Positions 25,000 through 32,901 of a DNA stretch of 64,000 nucleotides are shown here, piece after piece; within the stretch, counting starts at the first letter, position 1; each line of letters begins with the position of its first letter. The DNA is from CALNBC01 sp040768925 (GTDB lineage Bacteria > Bacillota > Clostridia > Christensenellales > CALWSW01), in assembly GCA_040768925.1 (NCBI GenBank), contig JAXGLZ010000002.1, forward strand, positions 124,001-188,000. The letters run 5' to 3'. A program made the translations under genes and the position numbers. The notes beneath the pieces are model-generated. The model was not told where the DNA came from and searched no databases. It worked only from the letters and a program-made list of their open reading frames with translations.

Positions 25000-26931
25000 T
25001 CAGTGATTGGCCCGGGTGTGGTTCAGCAGCCCCCCGGCGGCGAGCACTTCCCTCAGCCTTTGTGAAAGGTTCAGCTTTACCGGGATATCCACGCCCTTCG
25101 ACTCGTTGCGGACGATGATTTCCCCGCCGGAAAGCACGCTGCCCACAGCGTCGCCGATGCGCAGCCGGTCCCCCTGGGAAATGAGGGCGTAATCCTCTTC
25201 GTTGGCGAATTCCAGAGGAAGTATTCCCGAATTGACCAGGTTTGCCGCGTGGATCCGGGCAAAGCTCTTCGCGATAACGCTCTTGATCCCAAGATAAAGG
25301 GGAACCAGCGCCGCGTGCTCGCGGCTGGAGCCCTGGCCGTAGTTGTTGCCGGCAACGAGGAAGCCGCCGCCCTTTTCCTTTGCCCGGGCGGGGAATTCGG
25401 GGTCCACCGGGGTCAGGCAATACGCAGAAAGGTGCGGGATATTGCTCCGGTAAGGCAGAAGCTTGGCATTGCTGGGCATGATGTGGTCCGTGGTGATATT
25501 GTCCCCCATAATGAGCAGCGCCTCGCCCAGAACGGTATCGGTCAGGGGCACGTTGACCGGGAAGGGCTTGATGTTCGGCCCGCGGACGACTTCCACCGCT
25601 TCCCCTTCCGGCGCGGGAGGGAGGATCATGCTGTCGTCAATCAGGAATTTTTTCGGCATTTTGACTTCGACGCTGCCGCCCAGCGTCGTCGGGTCGGTCA
25701 GCACGCCGCGAAGGGCGGTGATGGCCGCGGTTTCCGGGCTGGAAAGATACACGTTTGCGCTGGCGGTTCCGCTTCTGCCGCAGAAATTGCGGTTGAAGGT
25801 GCGGACGGAAACCGCGTCCGTCTCCGGCGACTGGCCCATGCCGATGCAGGGGCCGCAGGCGCACTCCAGGATCCTGGCGCCGGCTTTCAGCATGGTGGCC
25901 AGGGCGCCGTTTTCGGCGAGCATGGTCATGACCTGCCTGGAGCCGGGCGAGACCGTAAGGCTGCATCCGGGGGCGACGGTGCCGCCCTCCCGCGCGAGGA
26001 TCGCCGCGACTTTCATCAGATCGGCGTAGGACGAATTGGTGCAGCTTCCGATGCAGACCTGCTGGACGGGGATTTCGCCAACCTCCTGCACGGATCTGAC
26101 ATTATCCGGGCTGTGGGGGCAGGCGACAAGGGGCCTGAGTTCCGAAAGGTCGATGACGATGTGCTCGTCGTACTCCGCCCCTTCGTCCGCAGAAAGGGAA
26201 ACGTAATCCCCCTCCCTTCCCTGGGCGGCCAAAAACTGCCTGGTGATCTCGTCGCTGGGGAAGACGGAAGTAGTCGCGCCAAGCTCGGCGCCCATGTTGG
26301 TGATGGTCGCCCTTTCCGGCACGGAAAGGCAGCAAAGCGCTTCGCCCGTATATTCGATGACCTTGCCGACGCCGCCCTTGACACTCATGCGGCGCAGCAC
26401 TTCCAATATGATGTCCTTTGCGGAAACAAAAGGCGCAAGTTTGCCAACAAGCTCAACGTTCACGACCTTCGGCATGGCGAGGTAATACGCCCCGCCGCCC
26501 ATGGCCACGGCAACGTCCAACCCGCCGGCGCCGATGGCAAGCATGCCGATCCCGCCGCCCGTGGGGGTGTGGCTGTCCGATCCAAGCAGGGTCCATCCCG
26601 GCTTGCCGAAGCGCTCAAGATTGACCTGGTGGCAGATCCCGTTCCCCGCGCGGGAAAGGAACACCCCGTGTTTTGACGCGACGGTGCGGATGTATTTATG
26701 GTCGTCGGCGTTTTCAAAGCCGGACTGGAGCGTATTGTGGTCGATATATGCCACGGAGAGCCTGGTTTTGACGCGGGGAATCCCCATGGCCTCCAACTGA
26801 AGATAAGCCATGGTTCCCGTGGAATCCTGGGTCAGCGTTTGGTCGATTCGGATGGAAATCTCAGTTCCCGGCGTCATATCACCCGACACCAGATGGGACG
26901 AAATCAGTTTCTTGGTAAGCGTCAACGCCAT
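25000..26931 (-). CDS. acn: Aconitate hydratase
   Basis: 643 aa from the ATG at 26931 with GGAGGATAAA immediately upstream. Cluster ligands are seen in CIGSCTNSS and in ECACGPCIGMG. Other family segments are LLGSDSHTPTGGGIGMLAIGAGG, GDNITTDHIMP and the swivel domain NNYGQGSSREHAAL. The length fits the single-chain clostridial/mitochondrial-type enzyme, shorter than the roughly 900-aa AcnA. It interconverts citrate and isocitrate, feeding 2-oxoglutarate and glutamate synthesis. Homoaconitase/isopropylmalate isomerase is less likely because those are two-subunit. Confidence 0.92.
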   Translation of the reverse strand: MALTLTKKLISSHLVSGDMTPGTEISIRIDQTLTQDSTGTMAYLQLEAMGIPRVKTRLSVAYIDHNTLQSGFENADDHKYIRTVASKHGVFLSRAGNGICHQVNLERFGKPGWTLLGSDSHTPTGGGIGMLAIGAGGLDVAVAMGGGAYYLAMPKVVNVELVGKLAPFVSAKDIILEVLRRMSVKGGVGKVIEYTGEALCCLSVPERATITNMGAELGATTSVFPSDEITRQFLAAQGREGDYVSLSADEGAEYDEHIVIDLSELRPLVACPHSPDNVRSVQEVGEIPVQQVCIGSCTNSSYADLMKVAAILAREGGTVAPGCSLTVSPGSRQVMTMLAENGALATMLKAGARILECACGPCIGMGQSPETDAVSVRTFNRNFCGRSGTASANVYLSSPETAAITALRGVLTDPTTLGGSVEVKMPKKFLIDDSMILPPAPEGEAVEVVRGPNIKPFPVNVPLTDTVLGEALLIMGDNITTDHIMPSNAKLLPYRSNIPHLSAYCLTPVDPEFPARAKEKGGGFLVAGNNYGQGSSREHAALVPLYLGIKSVIAKSFARIHAANLVNSGILPLEFANEEDYALISQGDRLRIGDAVGSVLSGGEIIVRNESKGVDIPVKLNLSQRLREVLAAGGLLNHTRANH

Positions 26932-27459
26932 TTTATCCTCCATCAGAGCAAAGCCCGAAATAGTATTCCATAAAAATATCAATGCCGCGGGATCAGATCA
27001 ACCGGGAAAACCTTTTGAACCGCGGCCCATTCGCATAAAAATCGGGAGGCTGTTCTTTCATGCAGAAGCCTCCCCATTCCATAGCCTTCGATTCGGTAAC
27101 TGCCTGCCGGTGCGCAAAAAGCAAAACTGCATTGCACGAGTTTGGAAAGCCGGCCATCATCGGGTGCGTTTATGCAACGGTCGGCGCTGGGCTTCCCTCG
27201 TCACTCCGGCGAGAATTATGGCAGATTTGTGGACATAATGTGGCGCTATAAACGCCTGTCATACAGGTGCCCACGAGTTTTGACTTGAACAGGTGACCTA
27301 ATTATTTCCGCAATTTTATAATAGTCTTTTTAACAATGATATGCAATGCTAAAATCCAAAAATTTTGATGGTTTACGGCCTGCTGCTATTCTGCTTTCCC
27401 CCACCCGGCAGGTAAATATGAACAGTTTTTGAAAGAATTGCAACACTTTACCCAAATAA
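26932..27459. other. Intergenic region without a recognisable gene (upstream of aconitase)
   Basis: About 530 bp between two divergent genes. Short ORFs here match nothing I recognise and lack ribosome-binding sites. The only structure I can support is the hairpin at 27044-27074. Weak aconitase promoter hexamers (TTGATC and TATTTT, 17-nt spacing) lie near 26972-27001. No T-box, TPP, SAM or glycine riboswitch motif was seen. Confidence 0.6.
27038..27074 (-). terminator. Hairpin with T-run in the aconitase 5' region (possible attenuator)
   Basis: On the minus strand GGGAGGC, a 17-nt loop and GCCTCCC form a stem, followed by GATTTTTATG. It lies about 105-140 nt upstream of the aconitase start and points toward it, so it could end a leader transcript or be a relic terminator. 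Confidence 0.45.
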
Positions 27460-27487
27460 TTGTCTTTTGGCCAAAAGACGATATAAT
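27460..27487 (+). promoter_or_regulatory. Promoter of the secreted protein gene, containing a perfect 18-bp palindrome
   Basis: -35 TTGTCT (27460-27465) and -10 TATAAT (27482-27487) are 16 nt apart. The palindrome GTCTTTTGG/CCAAAAGAC (27462-27479) overlaps the -35 and fills the spacer, a typical place for a repressor operator. Confidence 0.7.
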
Positions 27488-27513
27488 ATTTTTAGGAAAG
27501 GTTGGAGGTAGCC

Positions 27514-28329
27514 ATGCGCATTTTTTTGAGACGGTTGTTTGTCGTTCTTCTGGCGGCATTGTTCATCGTCTCTCCATTTTCTTCCTTCGCGGCCCCCGCT
27601 GAATCCGAGCAGCTGCCGCCCACCAGAAGCATGACCCGCTCTGAGCGTTCGCTCCGCTCTATTATCTCGGAGAAAAACGACAGCATTCGTTCCACGCTCT
27701 TCACGGAATTTGTCAATTCCAGGCTGAAGTACGTCACTGCCCGTTCGCTTTCGAAAACGGTGGGCAGCAAGTGGATCGGCTATGTCGATATCGTTGAGGA
27801 GCTTAAGAACGAGGAGCACACAGGCTACATATTGGACCAGGCCGTCATCCAATACGGATATTCCTGCCTTCCCGCGGAGACGGTTTCCGCCACGCTGAAA
27901 ATCGGCGGCAAAACCGAAACCATAGAATATAACGGCGAAACCCTGTTTTCCTTCTCCAATATCGCCCTGGACGAATCCGCGATCGAGGACGCCGTTTCCT
28001 TAAGGGTCGAGTATCACAACGACTATTACGACATCGACCTGAGCGAGCATTATCCGAACGACTCCCTGAAAAAGGACGACGCCCTGGCCGCCATGGCCGC
28101 GGCCTACGCCGAATACGCCTCCGAATCGGAGACTCTGCAGCTTGTCGACCACGCCGTGCTCAAGCTGAAAAGCTACGTTTCGAATTTTGACACCCAGAAG
28201 CGCAGTTATATCTGGGAGCTTTATCTCGTTCACGGCGGCGAGCTTCCCGCCCAGGCGACGCTGATCCGCTATTATCCCTCCAGCAAGACCGTTAATGCCT
28301 ATTCCCGCACGCTGAGGAGCTATTTCTAA
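27514..28329 (+). CDS. Secreted protein of unknown function
   Basis: 271 aa from the ATG at 27514, preceded by GGAGGTAGCC. A clear Sec signal peptide (MRIFLRRLFVVLLAALFIVSPFSSFA) with a likely cleavage after AFA-like SSFAA near residue 26. The mature part is mixed alpha/beta with no Cys motif, no repeats and no catalytic pattern I recognise; an Ala-rich helix (AAMAAAYAEYASE) lies near residue 195. It is monocistronic, with its own promoter and terminator. The promoter palindrome implies regulated expression. Confidence 0.8.
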   Translation: MRIFLRRLFVVLLAALFIVSPFSSFAAPAESEQLPPTRSMTRSERSLRSIISEKNDSIRSTLFTEFVNSRLKYVTARSLSKTVGSKWIGYVDIVEELKNEEHTGYILDQAVIQYGYSCLPAETVSATLKIGGKTETIEYNGETLFSFSNIALDESAIEDAVSLRVEYHNDYYDIDLSEHYPNDSLKKDDALAAMAAAYAEYASESETLQLVDHAVLKLKSYVSNFDTQKRSYIWELYLVHGGELPAQATLIRYYPSSKTVNAYSRTLRSYF

Positions 28330-28358
28330 GCCATTTTGGCGGGCGGAAACCGCATAAG

Positions 28359-28397
28359 AAAAAGTCCGGCTCTTATTTCGAGTAAGGCCGGGCTTTT
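28359..28397 (+). terminator. Terminator of the secreted protein gene
   Basis: AAAAAGTCCGGC...TTA pairs with TAAGGCCGGGCTTTTT around a short loop, ending in a T-run on the plus strand. Flanking A and T tracts could make it work for the opposite gene too. Confidence 0.8.
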
Positions 28398-28422
28398 TAG
28401 ATTTCCGCACGTTTTCGCTAAA

Positions 28423-28638
28423 TCAATCTGTGCGGTGATGATGCTCGTCGCGCCTTGCGATCCTTGAAATCAGGGTAATTCCCCAAATGCCAGCAAGCGC
28501 AACAATGACATAGATGATCCGGCTGACGACAGCCGCGCTGCCGCCGAAAATTGCTGCCACCAGGTCGAACTGAAACAGGCCCACAAGGCCCCAGTTCAGC
28601 GCACCGATGATGACCAGGATCAATGCGAGAATGTCCAT
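28423..28638 (-). CDS. DUF378 family small membrane protein (YuzA-like)
   Basis: 71 aa with two hydrophobic helices (residues 3-25 and 36-60). The first carries the family motif IIGALNWGLVGLFQFD. The tail is charged and His-rich (RRDEHHHRTD). AAGGAG precedes the ATG. DUF378 members are widespread in Firmicutes without known function. Confidence 0.85.
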   Translation of the reverse strand: MDILALILVIIGALNWGLVGLFQFDLVAAIFGGSAAVVSRIIYVIVALAGIWGITLISRIARRDEHHHRTD

Positions 28639-28696
28639 GTGATTTGATTACTCCTTCCGCAATGGATGAACCTAGTATGTCCATGGCGCAAAAAGA

Positions 28697-29002
28697 TTAA
28701 TCATCAAAGCCGGTTTTTGCATCCTTGTTCTTCTTCTCTTCGTCGATCAATTCGATTTCGAATTGGTCAAAGCCTATTTTTTCTATAAAATCGTCTTTTC
28801 TGAATACAACCCGGGAAAACCTGGCAAAATCCTCGGCATGCTTTTTGAGGATCAGCGGCCGGGCGATATCCAAAGCGGAGCAGATTTCACCGATCGCCTC
28901 GTGCAGCCATTCCTCATCGGCAAGGCTGGTGTTTTTTGCCGCTTCCGACACCCGGGAAGCAACGATTTTTTGTTTTTTTCGCAGCACGCCCCAAAGCTTC
29001 AT
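28697..29002 (-). CDS. Small hypothetical protein downstream of the processing protease
   Basis: 101 aa, no signal or membrane segment, charged at the C-terminus (IDEEKKNKD). It is predicted helical, with the conserved-looking core EEWLHEAIGEICSALDIARPLILKKH. The ATG overlaps the stop of the protease gene by 4 nt, so the two are translationally coupled. I do not recognise a characterised family. Confidence 0.75.
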   Translation of the reverse strand: MKLWGVLRKKQKIVASRVSEAAKNTSLADEEWLHEAIGEICSALDIARPLILKKHAEDFARFSRVVFRKDDFIEKIGFDQFEIELIDEEKKNKDAKTGFDD

Positions 29003-30168
29003 CCGGCGTTTCCTCTCTCCATAAGCACCTCCACGGCCTTTTGAAGCTGGGTATCCTGGGCGTATTCGAGATATTCCGGGGAAGAGCCGTCCACCCCTTC
29101 CGGCAGGGAAACCAGAATGTCCGGCGTCAGCCCGATTCCGTGAATGCTTCGGCCGTTCGGGGTGTAATACGATCCGGTGGTCATTTTGATCCAGCCGTCG
29201 CTTTCCGAAAGGTGATAGGTCGTTTGCACGATCCCCTTGCCGAAGGTCTGCTCGCCGATCACCGTCGCCCTGCCGTAATCCTGAAGCGCGCCGGTGAGCG
29301 CCTCGCTCGCGGAGGCGGAATTGCCGTTGACCAGCACCGCCATGGGCCAGTCGATGGCGCCCGCGTCCGTCGTGTGGTTATTCTCTGTTCCGTCGCCGTT
29401 TTTGATGGCAAGCACGAGCTTGGAATCGAGCAGCTCGTTGGCCACGGCCATCATCTCGTTCAGGTCGCCGCCGAGATTGCCCCGAAGATCGAGCACCAGC
29501 GCGGCCGCTCCGTCTTTTTTTGCCTGCTGGATCGCCTTGGGGAAGGCGGTGGAGCAATCGCTGTAAAAAGCGGTGATCTGGATGTAGGCGAGGCTGTTAT
29601 CCAGCATCGTATAGCGAACCCTTTGGGTTTTGACTTCTTCCGTCACCATGGAAACCTGGTAGGGTTCGCCGTTTCTCGCCAGCTCCATGGTGAACTGAGC
29701 GTCGCCCATGTTCTTGATGATATCCGAAATATCCGTCAGCGATTTGCCGGCGACAGGATCGCCGTTGATGGAAAGGATGAAATCCCCCGCCTTAATGCCC
29801 GCCCTGTCCGCCGGGCCGCCCTCGGTGACCTTTAAAACGACGTAATCCTCCCCTTCCAGCGCGAAGGTGACGCCGATCCCCTTGTACTTTCCGCTTTTCA
29901 CCTGCTGGCTGGCCGCGTATTCCTCGGCGGTGAAGTACTGGGCGTAGCTGTCGCCCAGGGCGTCGACCATCCCCCGGGCCGCGCCGATATAGAGTTCCTC
30001 GTCCGAAACGTCCTGGTAATAATACTGGCCGATGAAGGACTGGAGCTGCGAAAGGGCGCTCCCGCTGGAAAAATCGCCGGACTTTGCCGACGAACAGCCA
30101 TAAAGCGCAACTGTGAATACGGCGGCCAACAGAGCGCAAAGCGCGGACCGCCCAAAAAAGCGTTTCAT
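28999..30168 (-). CDS. S41 family C-terminal processing peptidase (CtpA-like lipoprotein)
   Basis: 389 aa from the ATG at 30168 (AAGGAGG upstream). The N-terminal signal ends in a lipobox LYGC, so it is probably membrane-anchored outside the cell. A PDZ domain (about residues 90-175; GIKAGDFILSINGDPV) precedes the peptidase domain. The catalytic Ser is in VNGNSASASEALTG and the Lys in TFGKGIVQ. Such proteases trim envelope or sporulation proteins (CtpA, CtpB). The next small gene overlaps its stop. Confidence 0.93.
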   Translation of the reverse strand: MKRFFGRSALCALLAAVFTVALYGCSSAKSGDFSSGSALSQLQSFIGQYYYQDVSDEELYIGAARGMVDALGDSYAQYFTAEEYAASQQVKSGKYKGIGVTFALEGEDYVVLKVTEGGPADRAGIKAGDFILSINGDPVAGKSLTDISDIIKNMGDAQFTMELARNGEPYQVSMVTEEVKTQRVRYTMLDNSLAYIQITAFYSDCSTAFPKAIQQAKKDGAAALVLDLRGNLGGDLNEMMAVANELLDSKLVLAIKNGDGTENNHTTDAGAIDWPMAVLVNGNSASASEALTGALQDYGRATVIGEQTFGKGIVQTTYHLSESDGWIKMTTGSYYTPNGRSIHGIGLTPDILVSLPEGVDGSSPEYLEYAQDTQLQKAVEVLMERGNAG

Positions 30169-30202
30169 ATAGTTCCTGTTCCTCCTTGGGAAGATGTCCG
30201 TG

Positions 30203-30250
30203 TTAAGCATGGCGCGCCAATCCGGACCCGGTCTGGCGGGCTATGCTTAA
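30203..30250. other. Long imperfect hairpin between the GNAT-like gene and the protease
   Basis: TTAAGCAT (30203-30210) and ATGCTTAA (30243-30250) close a 48-nt structure with further GC pairing inside. No T-run follows, so it may stabilise or process the RNA rather than terminate it. Confidence 0.4.
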
Positions 30251-30282
30251 TTGTATTCGCGGACAACGCGGTTATTTGCCAT

Positions 30283-31401
30283 TTAGATCTTCTTTATCCA
30301 GCAGCGGCGGCGCTTATGCTGAATGGCGTCAAAATGCTTCCACAAAGCCTGCACCTTTTCGTTGGTCTCGAGTTCCGGCCCCGTTTCGGAGTATTTGACG
30401 CCGCGGCGGATCGCAGACTTCACCATTTCCACCATCAGCAGGGAATTGACGCCAAGGTTCTGCATATCCGGCCGCACCGCGATCAGGCCCATATCCATCA
30501 CGTCGAAGGTTTTCAGGCCGCGGAGCATATGGTACCACCCGATGGGAAACAGCGCGCCCTTGGCTTTTTTGATCGCCGGGCCAAGCTCGGGAAGGAAGAA
30601 GCAAAAAGCGCAAAGCTTTCCGTCCTTATCCAGCACCAGCTTGATGAAATCGAAATCCAAAAAAGGCAGGTATTGATCGACGTAATGGTCAATCTGCCTT
30701 TGGGTGAGCTCGACCACGCCGTAAAGATCCCCATAGGCCTCGTTGATCAGGTGGAAAACCGCCTCGATATAGGGCCGCATCGTCCTTCTGGATTTGATCT
30801 CGTAGATCGTCAGCCTGTTGCGGCGCCTGATGACCTCCGCAAGGCGCCCGAGCTTTTCCGGAACCTCTTTCGGCGTAAAAACGCGGTATTCGACCCAGTC
30901 CACCGCCTTGGCGAATCCGCAGCGCTCCATCTGAGTTTTGTAATATGGATACGCGTACCAGGTTATGAACATGTTCGGCTCGTCAAAGCCCTCGATGAGC
31001 ATCCCCTCTTTGTCCAGATCGCAGAAGCCGATCGGCCCGTGCAACTCGTCGCAGCCCTTTTCCTTCGCCCAGCCGGAAACGGCGGAAAACAGCCCGTCCA
31101 CCACCTCGTCGTCGTCGATAAAGTCGATCCTGGAAAAGCGCATCCTCTTCTCGTTCCAGACTTCGTTGGCCTTGTGGCTCAGGATCGCGGCGATCCTTCC
31201 GGCAGCTTTGCCGTTCTTATACGCCATGAAATATTTCGCCTCGCAATACTCGAAGGCGGGGTTTTTATCCTTGCGAAGATTGGTCATTTCATCGGCGGTC
31301 AGATCGGGCGTAAAATACGGATTATCCTTAAAAAGCTCCATCGGGAATTTGGTGAATTCCTTCAGCTCTTTGTTCGTCGTCATTTCCCTGATTGTTACCA
31401 T
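30283..31401 (-). CDS. GNAT-fold N-acetyltransferase-like protein
   Basis: 372 aa, cytoplasmic, start ATG with GAGGTGG upstream. It resembles a family of 370-400 aa proteins annotated as hypothetical or GNAT in Firmicutes and Bacteroidetes. Recognisable segments are the N-terminal PYFTPDL, the acceptor-like GKAAGRIAAI, LHGPIGFCDLDKEGMLIEGFDEPN, and the C-terminal SETGPELETNEKVQALWKHF with HKRRRCWIKK. The substrate is unknown. It lies between the LCP gene and the protease on the same strand. Confidence 0.8.
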   Translation of the reverse strand: MVTIREMTTNKELKEFTKFPMELFKDNPYFTPDLTADEMTNLRKDKNPAFEYCEAKYFMAYKNGKAAGRIAAILSHKANEVWNEKRMRFSRIDFIDDDEVVDGLFSAVSGWAKEKGCDELHGPIGFCDLDKEGMLIEGFDEPNMFITWYAYPYYKTQMERCGFAKAVDWVEYRVFTPKEVPEKLGRLAEVIRRRNRLTIYEIKSRRTMRPYIEAVFHLINEAYGDLYGVVELTQRQIDHYVDQYLPFLDFDFIKLVLDKDGKLCAFCFFLPELGPAIKKAKGALFPIGWYHMLRGLKTFDVMDMGLIAVRPDMQNLGVNSLLMVEMVKSAIRRGVKYSETGPELETNEKVQALWKHFDAIQHKRRRCWIKKI

Positions 31402-31443
31402 GATTCCACCTCGTAAAAAATAAAATAGAACTATAATTGCGCG

Positions 31444-32895
31444 TTACTGCCCGTCAGCACCCTGTTCCGGGATCGGTTCTTCCTCGATTCCGCCCTCGGG
31501 CATTTCGTCCTCCCCGTCCGGCGGCGAGGGTTCCTCGTCCGGCGGCGGGGTTTCCTCCGCATCAGGGTCGCCGCCGGGAACCGAAGGTTCGACCGCATCA
31601 AAGCCCTGCTCTTTTTCATCGATCAGCGCCTCGAACTGCGCGATCGCCTCCGAAAGCTCCTGGGCGCTGCCGTCGCTCAACAGCTCTTCCAGTGCGTTGA
31701 CGCCGGAATCAAAAATCCCAATAAGCTCCGGATGCCCGTTTTCCAGCGCGTGCGCCCGCCCGATCAGCTCCTGCGCCCGGCCGGCAAGGTCCGCCATCTG
31801 CCTTTGTTCTTCTTCTATGCGGGCGGCGAGGGCGGAAATGTCAATCTCCCAGTCGATCGCGGGATTTCTGATCCCGAAAATCTCCTGAACAAGGCTTTTT
31901 ACCCCGCCCATGTTCAGCACCCAAAAGCTGCTGTGCTCGTAGTAAAGCCCTTTGCCCGGAAGGGTATGCCTTTCGATATTGCCCGTGTCGATCCTGGCGG
32001 CGAAAAGCGCCAGGGAGCAGATTTGCTCAAAGGAGAGCGACGTGTCGATATTGCTGGCCACCGCCTGGTAAATCGAGGGAATGTTGAAGATCTGGCTGGT
32101 GCTTTTCAGCTGGGAGAAGAGGGCGATGAGCATGCGCTGCTGGCGGTCGATCCTGGCGATGTCGCTGCTTCCCTTCCGCTGGCGGCAGTAATCCAGGACC
32201 GCCTGGCCGTCCAGATGCTGAAAACCCGGGCTGATCGTGCGGCCGTTCATGTTGATTTCGACGTCCACGTCGTAATCCACGCCGCCCATAGCGTTGGCGA
32301 CGTCCTTGACCACCTGCATGTCAAACGCGACGTAATAGTGGATCTTGACCCCGCCGAGAACGTAGGAGACGGTTTCCGCCGCGTATTTGTAGCCATTCTT
32401 TTTCGCCCCGCCGCCGGTGGTGAACGCGCTGTTGATCTTGGCGTACTTGGCGGTGTTGTAAATGCGGACGTAGCTGTCCCGCGGGAGGGAAATCAGATCG
32501 ACGTCGTTATTGTCAAAATCGATGGTAAGGAGCAGCATGGTGTCCGTCCTGAACGAGCCCCAGTTTGCGCGTTCGGCGCTCTCGTCCAGGCCGAGGATCA
32601 GGATGTTTACCCTGTTTTTTGCAAAATCCGCGTCCGCCTGCTCCTCAAGGACGGCGGCGGGGTCCACGGTGGGCGAGGGCGACGGGGACGGTGATGGCGA
32701 TTCGCTGCCGGGCGTTGCTTCGGAAGGCTCCGGTATAAGGTCTTCGGTTATCTGGGGCGTGTGTTCCGCCTCGTTCAGCACGTCCGAAAAGACGTTTCTC
32801 GGGTCGTTTATCCTGATATAAAAGACCACCGCCGCCACCAGGCACAGGGCAAGCACGGTTAAAACGGAAACGAGAATGACAGTGCGTTTTTTCAT
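31444..32895 (-). CDS. LytR-CpsA-Psr (LCP) family protein
   Basis: 483 aa. A transmembrane anchor (residues 5-27) is followed by a Ser-Pro repeat linker (PSPSPSPSP near 70) and the LCP domain (about 100-320). Expected polyprenyl-pyrophosphate contacts are visible: SFRTDTMLLLTID, SLPRDSYV, KINSAF and DYCRQRKGSSDIARIDRQQRM. The C-terminal 140 residues are a coiled coil then an acidic Pro-rich tail. LCP enzymes attach glycopolymers to peptidoglycan. It is the last gene of a five-gene regulatory/envelope operon, 6 nt after the GerMN lipoprotein. Confidence 0.93.
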   Translation of the reverse strand: MKKRTVILVSVLTVLALCLVAAVVFYIRINDPRNVFSDVLNEAEHTPQITEDLIPEPSEATPGSESPSPSPSPSPTVDPAAVLEEQADADFAKNRVNILILGLDESAERANWGSFRTDTMLLLTIDFDNNDVDLISLPRDSYVRIYNTAKYAKINSAFTTGGGAKKNGYKYAAETVSYVLGGVKIHYYVAFDMQVVKDVANAMGGVDYDVDVEINMNGRTISPGFQHLDGQAVLDYCRQRKGSSDIARIDRQQRMLIALFSQLKSTSQIFNIPSIYQAVASNIDTSLSFEQICSLALFAARIDTGNIERHTLPGKGLYYEHSSFWVLNMGGVKSLVQEIFGIRNPAIDWEIDISALAARIEEEQRQMADLAGRAQELIGRAHALENGHPELIGIFDSGVNALEELLSDGSAQELSEAIAQFEALIDEKEQGFDAVEPSVPGGDPDAEETPPPDEEPSPPDGEDEMPEGGIEEEPIPEQGADGQ

Positions 32896-32901
32896 CTTCC
32901 A

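Noticed and set aside
27060..27251. 63-aa plus-strand ORF upstream of aconitase
   Set aside because: No ribosome-binding site, no family and it crosses the terminator-like hairpin.
27000..27300. T-box or metabolite riboswitch in the aconitase leader
   Set aside because: No T-box AGGGTGG-type core and no TPP, SAM, glycine, lysine or FMN consensus element was found.
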